Notes: generated by a model from the letters alone, not told the origin. Positions 1-7,345 are shown, counted from the stretch's first letter. The stretch is 64,000 bases of DNA from Novosphingobium rosa NBRC 15208 (GCF_001598555.1 NZ_BCZE01000049.1:1-64000); one strand, 5' to 3'. Made by a program: numbers and translations.

Positions 1-10
1 CACGGACTCA

Positions 11-286
11 TTACGTGGCGCACCACAGCCGGGTGCAGATGAGTTTTACAGCCGCCAGATAGTTTTCGGCACCCATGCGCAGCACTGCGCGGTTTTTGCT
101 GGGCTCTACGGAAAAGGGAGCAAGATTGAGGGCTGTAGCTGGGTCAGCCTTGATGACTGTGAGGTGCCACGCCGACGAAACCAGATCGTCAAATCCTTCG
201 ATCTGAGCCTACGCGGCCAGTTCATCTGCATTCAACAATGGTCTTGTGACCCACGCAACGCGGGCGGGTGGAAAATCCGTGTGCAT
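11..286 (-). pseudogene. Small gene interrupted by an in-frame amber codon
   Basis: On the minus strand an ATG at 286 follows an AAAGGGA Shine-Dalgarno. The frame stays open for 92 codons to a TAA at 13-11, except for one TAG at 211-209 (codon 26). The stretch after the TAG reads like real protein (AQIEGFDDLVSSAWHL...). A single CAG-to-TAG change in LAA[Q]AQIEG would explain it. The gene lies directly behind copy A of the leader repeat, as the ParB-like and DUF932 genes lie behind copies B and C. I do not recognise the family. It could be a dead gene, a suppressed amber gene or a sequencing error. Confidence 0.5.
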
Positions 287-307
287 GCGAAATCCCTTTC
301 ATGGTGG

Positions 308-525
308 GAGCCGAAGGCGATGGGCGCGCCATCGTCTTCTGGCCGTCGCCGAGAGCGGGGGGTGAATGTGCGGGGGCCGATCGGGGGGAAGGGGATCACC
401 CGGCCTGCACTAGAGCGCAGCGGAAGGAAGGTTGGGGAAACCACCCGATCGCCAAGCGAGCCGCACAGCGGCGAGACGGCTTGGCCTTTGCACAGAGGGG
501 GGCAGCGCCCCCTTCAGCTCCGCGC
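308..525 (-). repeat. Leader repeat, copy A
   Basis: This GC-rich stretch of about 215 bp fills most of the space between the amber-interrupted gene and the next terminator. It closely matches copies at 3261-3465 and 4929-5132. All three begin (plus strand) with GAGCCGAAGGCGATGG and share GGATCACCC, GCGCAGCGGAAGG-like and GCAGAGGGGG-like blocks in the same order. Read on the minus strand it forms the 5' leader of the downstream gene and carries the stem-loop at 313-339 (CGATGG/CCATCG core). No gene is supported in it. Confidence 0.8.
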
Positions 526-576
526 CATGGACATGGCGCCGCATACGATGGCCGGAAGGCCACCACTATGAGCGGC

Positions 577-606
577 GAAAACAAAAAGGAGGGCCGAAGC
601 CCTCCT
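577..606 (-). terminator. Rho-independent terminator after the 612-866 gene
   Basis: On the minus strand AGGAGGGC, loop TTCG, GCCCTCCT is followed by TTTTTGTTTT. An 8-bp perfect stem with a TTCG tetraloop and a T-tract just past the stop codon is a textbook intrinsic terminator. Confidence 0.9.
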
Positions 607-611
607 GAAGG

Positions 612-866
612 TCATTTTGTGAGCTTGGCAATGACCGGGCCAAACAGTGCGGCAAGGCTCACAATGCCGAGCATGAAGCTGAGGATCGTAAGCTGCGTTT
701 TCATGCCGTCGAGCTTGCTCTCCAGCGCCTTGTTCTGCGCTTCCAGACCTGTCGTGGCCTCTTTGATCTCGCTGGCCACATACTTGCCCAGCTCCTCGAC
801 CACGGCTGTCGCCAAGTCATCGTTGATGTTGATTGATTTCAGAGATTTGAAGAGAGTGATGTGCAT
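612..866 (-). CDS. Small coiled-coil protein with C-terminal membrane anchor
   Basis: An 84-residue protein starting at MHITLFKS. A good AGGAG Shine-Dalgarno sits 7 nt upstream of this ATG, so a start 14 codons upstream is less likely. Residues about 15-60 are charged and helical with heptad-like spacing (VVEELGKYVASEIKEATTGLEAQNKALESKLDGMKTQ is the core, cited from 20-50). Residues about 62-80 form one hydrophobic segment (ILSFMLGIVSLAALFGPVIA) ending in a positively charged tail. This is a tail-anchored coiled-coil layout. Function unknown. A strong terminator follows immediately, so it is probably a monocistronic gene. Confidence 0.75.
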   Translation of the reverse strand: MHITLFKSLKSININDDLATAVVEELGKYVASEIKEATTGLEAQNKALESKLDGMKTQLTILSFMLGIVSLAALFGPVIAKLTK

Positions 867-1124
867 CCTGTTCTCCTGATTGGTTGACGAACAGGACCTC
901 TCGGACATGGGCTCCGGGACCGGCGGTCAGGCACCGCGAAGCAGCCGCGCCAGCGGGACGTGGAGGAACCGAAATCCGTCAGGATTTCGGAGGGGCCGCG
1001 GATGCTTGACGGCAGGGACTGCAACCCATGTCACACTGCCAACTGTCGTAGAGAAGGAATATCCCCACCACCGCCACCACCCCGCTTTTGCCTTCCCGGG
1101 CATAGGCCGGGCTGACAGGGTGCT

Positions 1125-1237
1125 GCCGCGCGTACCGCGCGGCGCCGAAATGCTGCACCATCATGGTGCAGCAATCCGAGGGATCATGGCCCGTAGGGCA
1201 AACCGCACACGCGGTTTCCGCGCGGCCCTGGCCGCGC
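1125..1237. other. Cluster of inverted repeats in a gene-free stretch
   Basis: The gene-free region 867-1431 holds at least four perfect inverted repeats in a row: 1125-1143 (GCCGCGCG/CGCGCGGC, 3-nt spacer), 1151-1173 (TGCTGCACCAT/ATGGTGCAGCA, 1-nt spacer), 1201-1216 (AACCGC/GCGGTT, 4-nt spacer) and 1220-1237 (GCGCGGCC/GGCCGCGC, 2-nt spacer). A terminator hairpin follows at 1254-1287. The 23-bp element at 1151 looks like a dimeric protein-binding site. It lies beyond the end of the ParB-like gene, so a centromere-like site is possible but unproven. Confidence 0.55.
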
Positions 1238-1253
1238 GCGATCCCGAGGCGCA

Positions 1254-1288
1254 CAAAAAAAGGGGCGGGAGGCCTGAGCCTCCCGCCG
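1254..1288 (-). terminator. Rho-independent terminator downstream of the ParB-like gene
   Basis: On the minus strand GGCGGGAGGC, short loop, GCCTCCCGCC is followed by CCTTTTTTT. It lies about 145 bp past the stop codon of the ParB-like gene. The T-tract is only on this strand. Confidence 0.85.
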
Positions 1289-1431
1289 CACCATGGATGA
1301 TCGGGGCAACTTTCGCCTTCACCCCGATCACCGCAACTCGATCTTATCTGTCTCGGCCCTTGTCCGCCAAGGAAATCAGAAGGCGTGTTCCATCGCGGAA
1401 GGGATGGCGGGGGCGAGCCCCCGCCACCGGA

Positions 1432-3240
1432 TCATGCCGCCTCGGCGTGCATCTCATCCTCCACATCGCCATCTTCACCGGCCTGCTCTTCGACCTTGGG
1501 CGGCAAAGGAAGCATAGGGGTGGGCAACCAGCCATGCGGCAGACGCTCGCCAATGGCGCGGGCCAGCTCCTCCCCTTTCAATTTGCTGCAATTCTCCGCT
1601 GCCTCATTGCCGCATTCCTCGCGCAGGATCGCCAGCAACCCACCCTTTCTGATCCTCCCGAACGTCTCCACGCCGGGGGCCCAAAGCGCGGCGAGGTCCA
1701 GCCCAGCGGCCTGCGCATACTGGTCAGCCTTGCGCATCCGCGCCTCCTCCACGCTGCCGTTATGAACCGTGGCGCTGATCGTCGATGCCACCAGCACCGC
1801 GAGCAAAGCCATCTTGTCGCCTGCATCCATGCCCCGGATCGTCTCGAACCGGCGATCTGCGGGGATGTCGGCGAACCGCTCCATCATGTCTTCCCTGACA
1901 CGGTTGATCGGGCTGTTCGTCAGCAGCTCATCCGCAACATTGGGGCTATGCGCGATCGGGCTGATGTGCGCCGCCAGTTTCCAGCCATACTCATCATGGA
2001 CAAGCTGCGCCGTGAGGCTGTCGATCAGGATGTCCATCGCCAAGGCGGGATCAGCAGCAACCGCCATTTGCAAGGCCAGCGACCGAATGCCGGTAAGCTG
2101 CTCGATCAGCCCCTTGCTGTAGGGGCCATCGGCCTGCTTGGCCCGCTTGCTCTCGGTTTCGGTCCGCAGCGCGATATAGGTCACCTCCAGCTCGCCGCTG
2201 TAATCGACGAAGGCAAGCGCCTTGTGCTGCGCGCGCAATTCGACGGGGAAGGACAGCAAGGCGGCCCGTACCTCCTCAAGCTGATCGTGAAGCGCCCCAA
2301 GCTCCTCGCTTTCGGGGTCAGCCTCCTCGATCTCGCTCATTTGCGCCTCGATCTCCTCGATCCGGGCCGCTTCAGCTTCATTCGGCTCCCGGCGCTGGGG
2401 TTGCAGGCGGGACAGGCTGTAGAAATTGTCAGGCCGGGTCATCGTAACCACAACCTCCTTCCATCCCATGCCGCATAAATCATCGCGGACAACAGCAAGC
2501 TTGCCCTCGACCAGCTCCTCGACCAGCCCCGGATCATCGGCATAGCCCACACCATCGGCCGAAAACAGGTCGCGGGTGTAAGTGCCGCCCGCCGCCTCAT
2601 AGGCTTCCCGCCCGACGAATTTGAACAGGTTGAAATCGGTGCGGACTTTCTGGGTGGTTAGGGCCTGACGAATGCGCTGCGGGTTGTCGCCATGCTGGTT
2701 GAACACCTCGATCTGCCGCGCGGGATCGTCGGTCAGGCACAGGGCACGGGCAGCAGGAATGCCCAACCGATCCTCCCCCATGGCGTCCAGCAGTTCCGGC
2801 GCGAGGCTCCCCAGCGCCATGAGCCTTTCGACATAGCTCTCATCATACCCGAAGCGCGCCGCGATCTCTGCTGCGCCCCAACCGTTCGATTGACGCAACA
2901 GGGCAAAGGCCCGCACGCTGTCCGCCGGATGCATGTTTTCACGCTGCTCGTTTTCGTGGAGCGACAGCTCGACAGCCTCGGCCTTGGTCCGCTCGCTCAC
3001 CGGGACTTCATAGGTGCCGTCGATGGTTCCGGCCTGCTGCAACAGCTCCAGCGCGCGAAGGCGTCGCCCGCCCGCAACGATATGGAAGTGACGCCCCTCC
3101 TTGTAGCCGACAAGGTTCTGGATGACGCCATTGGCCGCGATACTGGCGGCAAGCTGCTCGATTCCTTCCACCTTGGGCGCGACATTGCGCACATTGGCGG
3201 AGGCATGACGAAGCTGCGAAAGCTTGATGGTCTTCAACAT
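1432..3240 (-). CDS. ParB/RepB-domain plasmid protein (large form)
   Basis: A 602-residue protein. Residues about 1-90 are a ParB N-terminal nuclease-like domain (SQLRHASANVRN, then IAANGVIQNLVGY and HIVAGGRRLRALELL, the ParB box with GxRR). Residues about 90-190 hold the ENEQRENMHPADSVRAF motif and a helix-turn-helix (WGAAEIAARFGYDESYVERLMAL). The remaining ~400 residues are acidic and helical and are not recognised. It is much longer than a partition ParB (about 300 aa), and no parA neighbours it. It may act on plasmid copy control or as an orphan CTPase-type regulator rather than in segregation. It is preceded by leader repeat B and followed by a terminator. Confidence 0.85.
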   Translation of the reverse strand: MLKTIKLSQLRHASANVRNVAPKVEGIEQLAASIAANGVIQNLVGYKEGRHFHIVAGGRRLRALELLQQAGTIDGTYEVPVSERTKAEAVELSLHENEQRENMHPADSVRAFALLRQSNGWGAAEIAARFGYDESYVERLMALGSLAPELLDAMGEDRLGIPAARALCLTDDPARQIEVFNQHGDNPQRIRQALTTQKVRTDFNLFKFVGREAYEAAGGTYTRDLFSADGVGYADDPGLVEELVEGKLAVVRDDLCGMGWKEVVVTMTRPDNFYSLSRLQPQRREPNEAEAARIEEIEAQMSEIEEADPESEELGALHDQLEEVRAALLSFPVELRAQHKALAFVDYSGELEVTYIALRTETESKRAKQADGPYSKGLIEQLTGIRSLALQMAVAADPALAMDILIDSLTAQLVHDEYGWKLAAHISPIAHSPNVADELLTNSPINRVREDMMERFADIPADRRFETIRGMDAGDKMALLAVLVASTISATVHNGSVEEARMRKADQYAQAAGLDLAALWAPGVETFGRIRKGGLLAILREECGNEAAENCSKLKGEELARAIGERLPHGWLPTPMLPLPPKVEEQAGEDGDVEDEMHAEAA

Positions 3241-3260
3241 GGTGCTTTTCCTCTAAGATA

Positions 3261-3465
3261 GAGCCGAAGGCGATGGGCTCACCATCGACTTCTGGCCCTC
3301 GCCGAGAGCGGGGGTGAATGTGCGGGGACTGGACGCGGGGGAGGGGGATCACCCGGCCTGCACAGAGCGCAGCGAAGGAAGGCTGGGGATACCCCCGCGA
3401 CCACCAAGCGGAGCCGCAGGCGGAGACGGCCCGGTCCTTGCGCAGAGGGGGCGGCGCCCCTTCAG
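3261..3465 (-). repeat. Leader repeat, copy B
   Basis: Second copy of the ~200-bp repeat, ending 20 nt upstream of the ParB-like start codon. Both this copy and copy C are followed by the same GAGGAAAAGCACC-ATG ribosome-binding region. The stem-loop at 3266-3292 (GAAG, CGATGG, loop, CCATCG, CTTC) is conserved with copies A and C. The stretch 3466-3610 shows nothing further. Confidence 0.8.
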
Positions 3466-3610
3466 GATCTCACAGGAAAGTGCCGCATTGCGGCTCGCCA
3501 TCCTGGCCGGAGGCCTGCGCGAGGATCGTCACCTGCCAGGGCTGAAACCGCTTGCGGGTTCGGTCTGTCGGACGGCAGATAGAGCCGTGCCGAAGGCCGC
3601 GCTCAGGGGA

Positions 3611-3799
3611 TTAGCGCTGCATCGATCTGGCGACCTCATGCTCAAGAATGTCGATGAGGCCTTTGATCAAAGCCAGAGCCGCAATGGCTTCGCGCCTGGG
3701 CAGCGTGATTGTGTCCGCTCGATGGTCAGAGACACTGGGCGTAAGCAGCCTTGCGATTTCATGAGCAGCGGTCAACGGGTTGAATATCTCGGAAGCCAT
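3611..3799 (-). CDS. Small helical protein of unknown function
   Basis: A 62-residue protein (MASEIFNPLTAAHEIARLL...). A GTAGGAG Shine-Dalgarno lies 11 nt upstream of the ATG. The sequence is amphipathic and helical with no cysteine and no membrane segment. It sits between the ParB-like and DUF932 genes, reading the same way, so it belongs to the plasmid maintenance block. No family recognised. Confidence 0.6.
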   Translation of the reverse strand: MASEIFNPLTAAHEIARLLTPSVSDHRADTITLPRREAIAALALIKGLIDILEHEVARSMQR

Positions 3800-3853
3800 A
3801 AGGTTTGCATCTCCTACCGACCAAAATTGGCTTCGCTCCTTCGCAATGCAAAT

Positions 3854-3880
3854 GGCCCGGCGTCGCCGGGCCCATTTTTT
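3854..3880 (+). terminator. Intrinsic terminator on the plus strand, opposite to local genes
   Basis: GGCCCGGC, GTC loop, GCCGGGCC followed by CATTTTTT. The T-tract lies on the plus strand although every gene nearby reads minus. It implies an unannotated plus-strand transcript, possibly antisense to the 3611-3799 gene. Confidence 0.6.
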
Positions 3881-4034
3881 CCAGCCTTACAAGAGCGCTC
3901 GGCACCTTCGCCGATCAATTTGAACCGCGACCATCTCGACAGATAGCCACGCTGGCACCGTAAGAAGGTCCAGTGAGGGTCGCTAAGGGCGCCCGTCCCG
4001 GTCCGCCGTTGTTCGATCTTTCGGGAACGAGACG

Positions 4035-4060
4035 GTGAGGGCGGGTGTGCCCGCCCTCAC
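4035..4060 (-). terminator. Hairpin just past the DUF932 stop codon
   Basis: An 11-bp perfect stem (GTGAGGGCGGG/CCCGCCCTCAC, 4-nt loop) begins 6 nt after the DUF932 stop. There is no T-tract, so it may stabilise the mRNA end rather than terminate. Confidence 0.5.
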
Positions 4061-4065
4061 ATGGG

Positions 4066-4908
4066 TCATGCGGCTTTCAGCTTCTTCATGCCCTCGGCCA
4101 AGGTCCACAGCGCGCGATTGACGCTCACATTCTGGTCGATGCCATTGATGGGCCGGGTCCGGCGACGGATAATTCGTCCGTCTTCGGTTTCCCGCCTGCC
4201 GTTGATCCCACCCCGCACGATGTTTTCCTGCACGGTGTTGAACGTATTCCAGAGGTTGGGCGCAACATCGGCAGTGCGCCGCGTCCGTATCACCTGTTCA
4301 GGCGTGATCGGTGCCGCTTCCTCGCCATACCGGGCGACAAGGCTGGCCTCGGCAAACACCTGCTGTTCCTCGCGTGACAGATTCAGCGCTGCCATCTCGC
4401 GCGATGCGTCGATCAGCCGGGGGAAATCCTGCGCGACGGTATAGGCGCCCTCAATGATCTGATCCTGAATCGCGCCCTTATGGGGCACGCGGATCTCCTC
4501 GAATTGCTCGCCCGCGATCAGGGAATTTGTGCAGACAAAGCGGATCAGGCCCGCAAACATCTGATATGACGTGGTGCCGTCATGGCTGTTGACGATGATG
4601 ACCTCTGCCGCCTCGGTTTCACTCATATGTTCGGGGCGACGGAGCCGCAGCATGTGCTTGGCATGGCCGGTGCGCGAACCATCGCGCGGTTGTGCCTGAA
4701 CTGCGAAGAAAGGCTGCCAGCCCTCCTTTTTCAGGCCCTGCACGATGTCGATGGTGGGGACGTAAACATATTTGGCTGACCGGCTGTCATGGGCATCCTG
4801 CGCGAAAATGGATGGCACGACCTGCTGCAATTGGTCATCGGTGAGGGCTTCGCGGCCACTGATGCGGCGGGCGTTGCGAGCGAAGCGGGTGGCAAGAGAG
4901 TAATGCAT
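4066..4908 (-). CDS. DUF932 plasmid protein
   Basis: A 280-residue protein matching the DUF932 family common on large plasmids. It has the family features YVPTIDIVQGLKKEGWQPF (about residues 48-66), a phage/plasmid-like MLRLRRPEH stretch, VIIVNSHDGTTSYQMFAGLIRFVCTNSL (about 103-130) and a C-terminal region with NTVQENIVRGG. The N-terminal ALTDDQLQQVVPSIFA element is also typical. The biochemical role is unknown; DUF932 genes travel with plasmid maintenance and conjugation genes. It is preceded by leader repeat C, which resembles the leader of the ParB-like gene, so the two are probably controlled alike. Confidence 0.85.
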   Translation of the reverse strand: MHYSLATRFARNARRISGREALTDDQLQQVVPSIFAQDAHDSRSAKYVYVPTIDIVQGLKKEGWQPFFAVQAQPRDGSRTGHAKHMLRLRRPEHMSETEAAEVIIVNSHDGTTSYQMFAGLIRFVCTNSLIAGEQFEEIRVPHKGAIQDQIIEGAYTVAQDFPRLIDASREMAALNLSREEQQVFAEASLVARYGEEAAPITPEQVIRTRRTADVAPNLWNTFNTVQENIVRGGINGRRETEDGRIIRRRTRPINGIDQNVSVNRALWTLAEGMKKLKAA

Positions 4909-4928
4909 GGTGCTTTTCCTCTATGATT

Positions 4929-5132
4929 GAGCCGAAGGCGATGGGCTCACCATCGACTTCTGCCCGCTGGCGAAGTGGGCCGGGGAATGGCGCAAATCAG
5001 GGCTGAGCGCGGGGGAGGGGGATCACCCGTCCTGCACTGAAGCGAAGCGGAAGGAAGGTCGGGGACACCCCGCGATCACCAAGCGCGTCGCGGCACGCGA
5101 CGCGACGGCCAGGCCCTTGCGCCAGGGGGCCG
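4929..5132 (-). repeat. Leader repeat, copy C
   Basis: Third copy of the repeat, placed like copy B immediately before the ribosome-binding region of the DUF932 gene. Its middle part is more diverged than in A and B, but the GAAG-CGATGG-loop-CCATCG-CTTC stem (4934-4960) and the GGGGGAGGGGGATCACCC block are kept. Confidence 0.75.
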
Positions 5133-5189
5133 GAACAGGCCCCAAAGACTGGTAATCGGCACGACGGCCTTCGCCGTCCCCTTGCTGGT

Positions 5190-5235
5190 GGGGGCGTTGC
5201 GGGGGTCTGCCCCCGCTGAGAGGGTAGGGCGAGAC
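5190..5235 (+). repeat. 46-bp dispersed repeat, copy 1
   Basis: It matches 7302-7345 closely: GGGGGCGTTGCGG, CTGCCCC(C)GCTGARAG and GTARGGCGAGAC in the same order. In this copy GCGGGGG/CCCCCGC forms a hairpin. The function is unknown. Confidence 0.6.
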
Positions 5236-5348
5236 GCGCTTGCGGCTCGAACGTAGGGAGAAGCTTCTCCCACGAATTGCCTCACATTTTTCTCTTCGGG
5301 GACCACCCAGCAAAACCCGCAGCCCCCCTTTTGCATATCCCCCACCAC

Positions 5349-5404
5349 GGTCACCGCGTCACCGCATCACCCGATCACCGGCTCCACCGTATCACCGCAT
5401 CACC
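5349..5404 (+). repeat. Short tandem repeats, 8-bp unit (NNRTCACC)
   Basis: Seven consecutive units (GGTCACC, GCGTCACC, GCATCACC, CGATCACC, GGCTCCACC, GTATCACC, GCATCACC) with near-perfect 8-bp phase. They are followed by an AT-rich stretch (5405-5460) that could hold a promoter for the downstream gene. No gene is supported between 5133 and 5688. Confidence 0.7.
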
Positions 5405-5688
5405 CTCACTATCAAGATTTTGCCATTTTATTCCGCCACTTATACAAAGTGCTTGGTTTGAAAATGCCAACTCAGGTCTTAGGTTCGTCAAATATGGCGC
5501 ATCTCAGAGCTTGGCATTGCGTGATAATTCGCAAAGTGGGGGGGAAAATGGATGCCGTATGCAGTCGAGTCGGATTTCAATCTGTGCGACAAGGAAGCAT
5601 CGAACGACCAGATGAAGACCGGCTTCCACCACCGGGCTCGATCATCAAAGCGCCTGTTTTTTGCGGTGCAGCGCGAGGTCGAAGCGAA

Positions 5689-5784
5689 GGGGGCGGTGTC
5701 CAAAGCCGCCCCCGACCATACACGAACTGGCGTCCAAAGCCAGACTTTCGATTCCAATCACGGGCCGGCGTCCAAAGCCGGCCC
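5689..5784 (+). promoter_or_regulatory. Three stem-loops with an identical GUCCAAA loop upstream of the 5803 gene
   Basis: Hairpin 1 (5689-5713) has a 9-bp stem with one G-U pair, hairpin 2 (5727-5743) a 5-bp CTGGC/GCCAG stem, and hairpin 3 (5762-5784) an 8-bp GGGCCGGC/GCCGGCCC stem. All three enclose exactly the same 7-nt loop GTCCAAA. Different stems that remain paired around a fixed loop indicate selection for structure. The last hairpin ends 7 nt before the GAAGGA Shine-Dalgarno of the gene at 5803. A translational control element read by a loop-binding protein or RNA is the simplest reading. Confidence 0.7.
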
Positions 5785-5802
5785 AAACTTGAAGGACGGC
5801 AA

Positions 5803-6423
5803 ATGGCAAAAGCGCGCAGCATCCTCAAACGGCAGTTGGAGGCGAGGGCTAAGATCTGGCCCGACATCACCAACAACATGCTGTGGGATCGCACCGAACG
5901 CGACGGTTTCGTAACCCTGCCTCGCGCGTTCCCACTCATCATGAACATCATGGATGACCTATCTGACAAAGGTTTTCCAGTAGGTCAGACCTATTTTGAG
6001 TTGTGGTGCCGTCTCTACGACGAACTTTTTCTCACACTCAATCGCCCTGAAGAAATGGCATTTTACGCTGGCTTCACAGGCCAAAGAGCCGGTCGGACAT
6101 GGAAAGATCGGGTAAAGCGCCTGGCTGATCTTGGCTTTATCGATATTAAATCCGGCCCAATCGGTGAGATGTCATATGCTGTTTTTTTCAACCCATACCA
6201 CGTCATCAAGAGGGCTTACCTCAAAGACTTAGTTGCCGAAGATAAGTACAGGGCGCTCGTAATCCGCGCCAATGAAATCGGCGCGTCTGATCTTGATGAC
6301 ATCGACGATCATGGACAATTGATTGTTGAAGAAGAAGAGGTTGAAGAGGCAAAGCCTATTCAGAGCATTTTTAAGCGGCTCCCTCAACCAACGAAGCGCA
6401 TCAGACCAAAACCCAAAGCATAA
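5803..6423 (+). CDS. Unknown plasmid protein, possibly DNA-binding
   Basis: A 206-residue protein. The ATG at 5803 is chosen because GAAGGA lies 6 nt upstream; the frame is open further 5' but that part runs through the three hairpins. Features: basic N-terminus (MAKARSILKRQLEARAKIW), a central region with QTYFELWCRLYDELF and GRTWKDRVKRLADLGFIDIKSGP, which resembles a winged-helix recognition segment, and an acidic then basic tail. A DNA-binding or replication-associated role is inferred only. Lower GC than its neighbours suggests a separate origin. Confidence 0.65.
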   Translation: MAKARSILKRQLEARAKIWPDITNNMLWDRTERDGFVTLPRAFPLIMNIMDDLSDKGFPVGQTYFELWCRLYDELFLTLNRPEEMAFYAGFTGQRAGRTWKDRVKRLADLGFIDIKSGPIGEMSYAVFFNPYHVIKRAYLKDLVAEDKYRALVIRANEIGASDLDDIDDHGQLIVEEEEVEEAKPIQSIFKRLPQPTKRIRPKPKA

Positions 6424-6461
6424 TTTAACTTTGTCCATTAGCTTCAAGATGGAGAATGTTC

Positions 6462-6722
6462 ATGGGATCAGCAAAGGACCAGTTTTTCGAGCGGCGCCAG
6501 GCCGAGATTGACCGCCATGTTGCGGAAGAACTCGACATTTCGGAAAGCGATCTGGCTGATTTTCCCTACGAGCTGGACGAAGATGCCAGCGAGGATGGCG
6601 TCACATACGGATGGGCTGTCCGCTGGGAAGATGGGGCACCTCCAGGCGTCGATGTGACCGGCGGGGTCAGCTATATCCAGCCTCTGCACGAGGAAGAGCC
6701 AGAAGAACCCGAGGACGACTGA
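6462..6722 (+). CDS. Small acidic protein of unknown function
   Basis: An 86-residue protein starting MGSAKDQFFERRQ. The second ATG (6462) is preferred over 6456 because GGAG lies 7 nt before it. It is strongly acidic, above all at the C-terminus (EEEPEEPEDD), with a YGWAVRWEDGAPPG segment. It could be a nucleic-acid mimic or inhibitor protein, but nothing in the sequence proves that. It is followed 26 nt later by another unknown gene. Confidence 0.6.
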   Translation: MGSAKDQFFERRQAEIDRHVAEELDISESDLADFPYELDEDASEDGVTYGWAVRWEDGAPPGVDVTGGVSYIQPLHEEEPEEPEDD

Positions 6723-6748
6723 TCCTGCGGCGAGAGATTGCTGAAACC

Positions 6749-7288
6749 ATGCCAGAGTTGACCAAACAGCAGGCCGCACGGCGGCTGATCCATGCAGCCG
6801 TCACCATGTCGGATGCGGGCGCCGATCCCTTGGCAACGCATGTCGTAGCATCCTCGGCGTTCAATATGCTCCGCGAGCTGTCCAAGGTTGATGGCGCACA
6901 CTTCACGGTGCGGGTTTACCAGTTTTCCCTCTACAACGCTGCCCTGAGTAGAGTGAAGGGGGAAGACCACGGCCTTCCTCACCATCCGGTGAGTGAAGCG
7001 TGGATTGATGGGATCGCGAAGGCCATCGTATCAGGCGGCGTCAAAGGCCCAGAGGACATCACGATCAAGGACGCCCAGAAGACCGAGTTTGAGACTTTCA
7101 GATACTTGGTGGGGCCGTTCAACTTTCTCAAGCATGCCGACAAAGACCCGTTGGAAACGCTTGATGAGGATGCCGTGAAGCCAATTGAGGCCATCTCTTT
7201 TGCCGTGACAGCTTACGGCTTTCTCTTCCCAGATGATGAGCTGATCCCGGAAATCAGGGACTTTCTAGTCAAGAACGGGGCGCTCTAG
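6749..7288 (+). CDS. Unknown protein, conserved-looking helical fold
   Basis: A 179-residue protein starting MPELTKQQAARRLIHAA; an earlier in-frame ATG at 6611 would overlap the preceding gene and is disfavoured. It is mostly helical with ATHVVASSAFNMLRELSKVDG (about 30-50) and a FNFLKHADKDPLETLDEDA motif (about 125-143). I recall similar FNFLKHA-type motifs in uncharacterised alphaproteobacterial proteins but cannot name the family. Probably cotranscribed with the 6462 gene. A dispersed repeat copy begins 13 bp past its stop. Confidence 0.65.
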   Translation: MPELTKQQAARRLIHAAVTMSDAGADPLATHVVASSAFNMLRELSKVDGAHFTVRVYQFSLYNAALSRVKGEDHGLPHHPVSEAWIDGIAKAIVSGGVKGPEDITIKDAQKTEFETFRYLVGPFNFLKHADKDPLETLDEDAVKPIEAISFAVTAYGFLFPDDELIPEIRDFLVKNGAL

Positions 7289-7301
7289 CCGCCAGAGTGT
7301 T

Positions 7302-7345
7302 GGGGGCGTTGCGGCGCCTGCCCCGCTGAAAGCGTAAGGCGAGAC
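7302..7345 (+). repeat. 46-bp dispersed repeat, copy 2
   Basis: Second copy of the element at 5190-5235, lying between the 6749 gene and the ars promoter. The pairing seen in copy 1 is partly lost here. Confidence 0.6.

Noticed and set aside
979-1254. 91-codon minus-strand frame past the ParB-like gene
   Set aside because: It starts right after the terminator, runs through the inverted-repeat cluster and is Cys/Gly/Arg-rich without a family match or Shine-Dalgarno.
880-2478. Long plus-strand reading frame of 532 codons
   Set aside because: It lies antisense to the ParB-like gene for most of its length, has Arg/His/Pro-rich low-quality sequence and no motif; a codon-bias shadow in GC-rich DNA.
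5349-5404. Tandem repeats considered as a CRISPR array
   Set aside because: The unit is 8 bp with no spacers and no cas genes nearby.
5552-5914. 120-codon plus-strand frame through the three hairpins
   Set aside because: It overlaps the better supported 5803 gene in another frame, and its sequence is dictated by the hairpin repeats.
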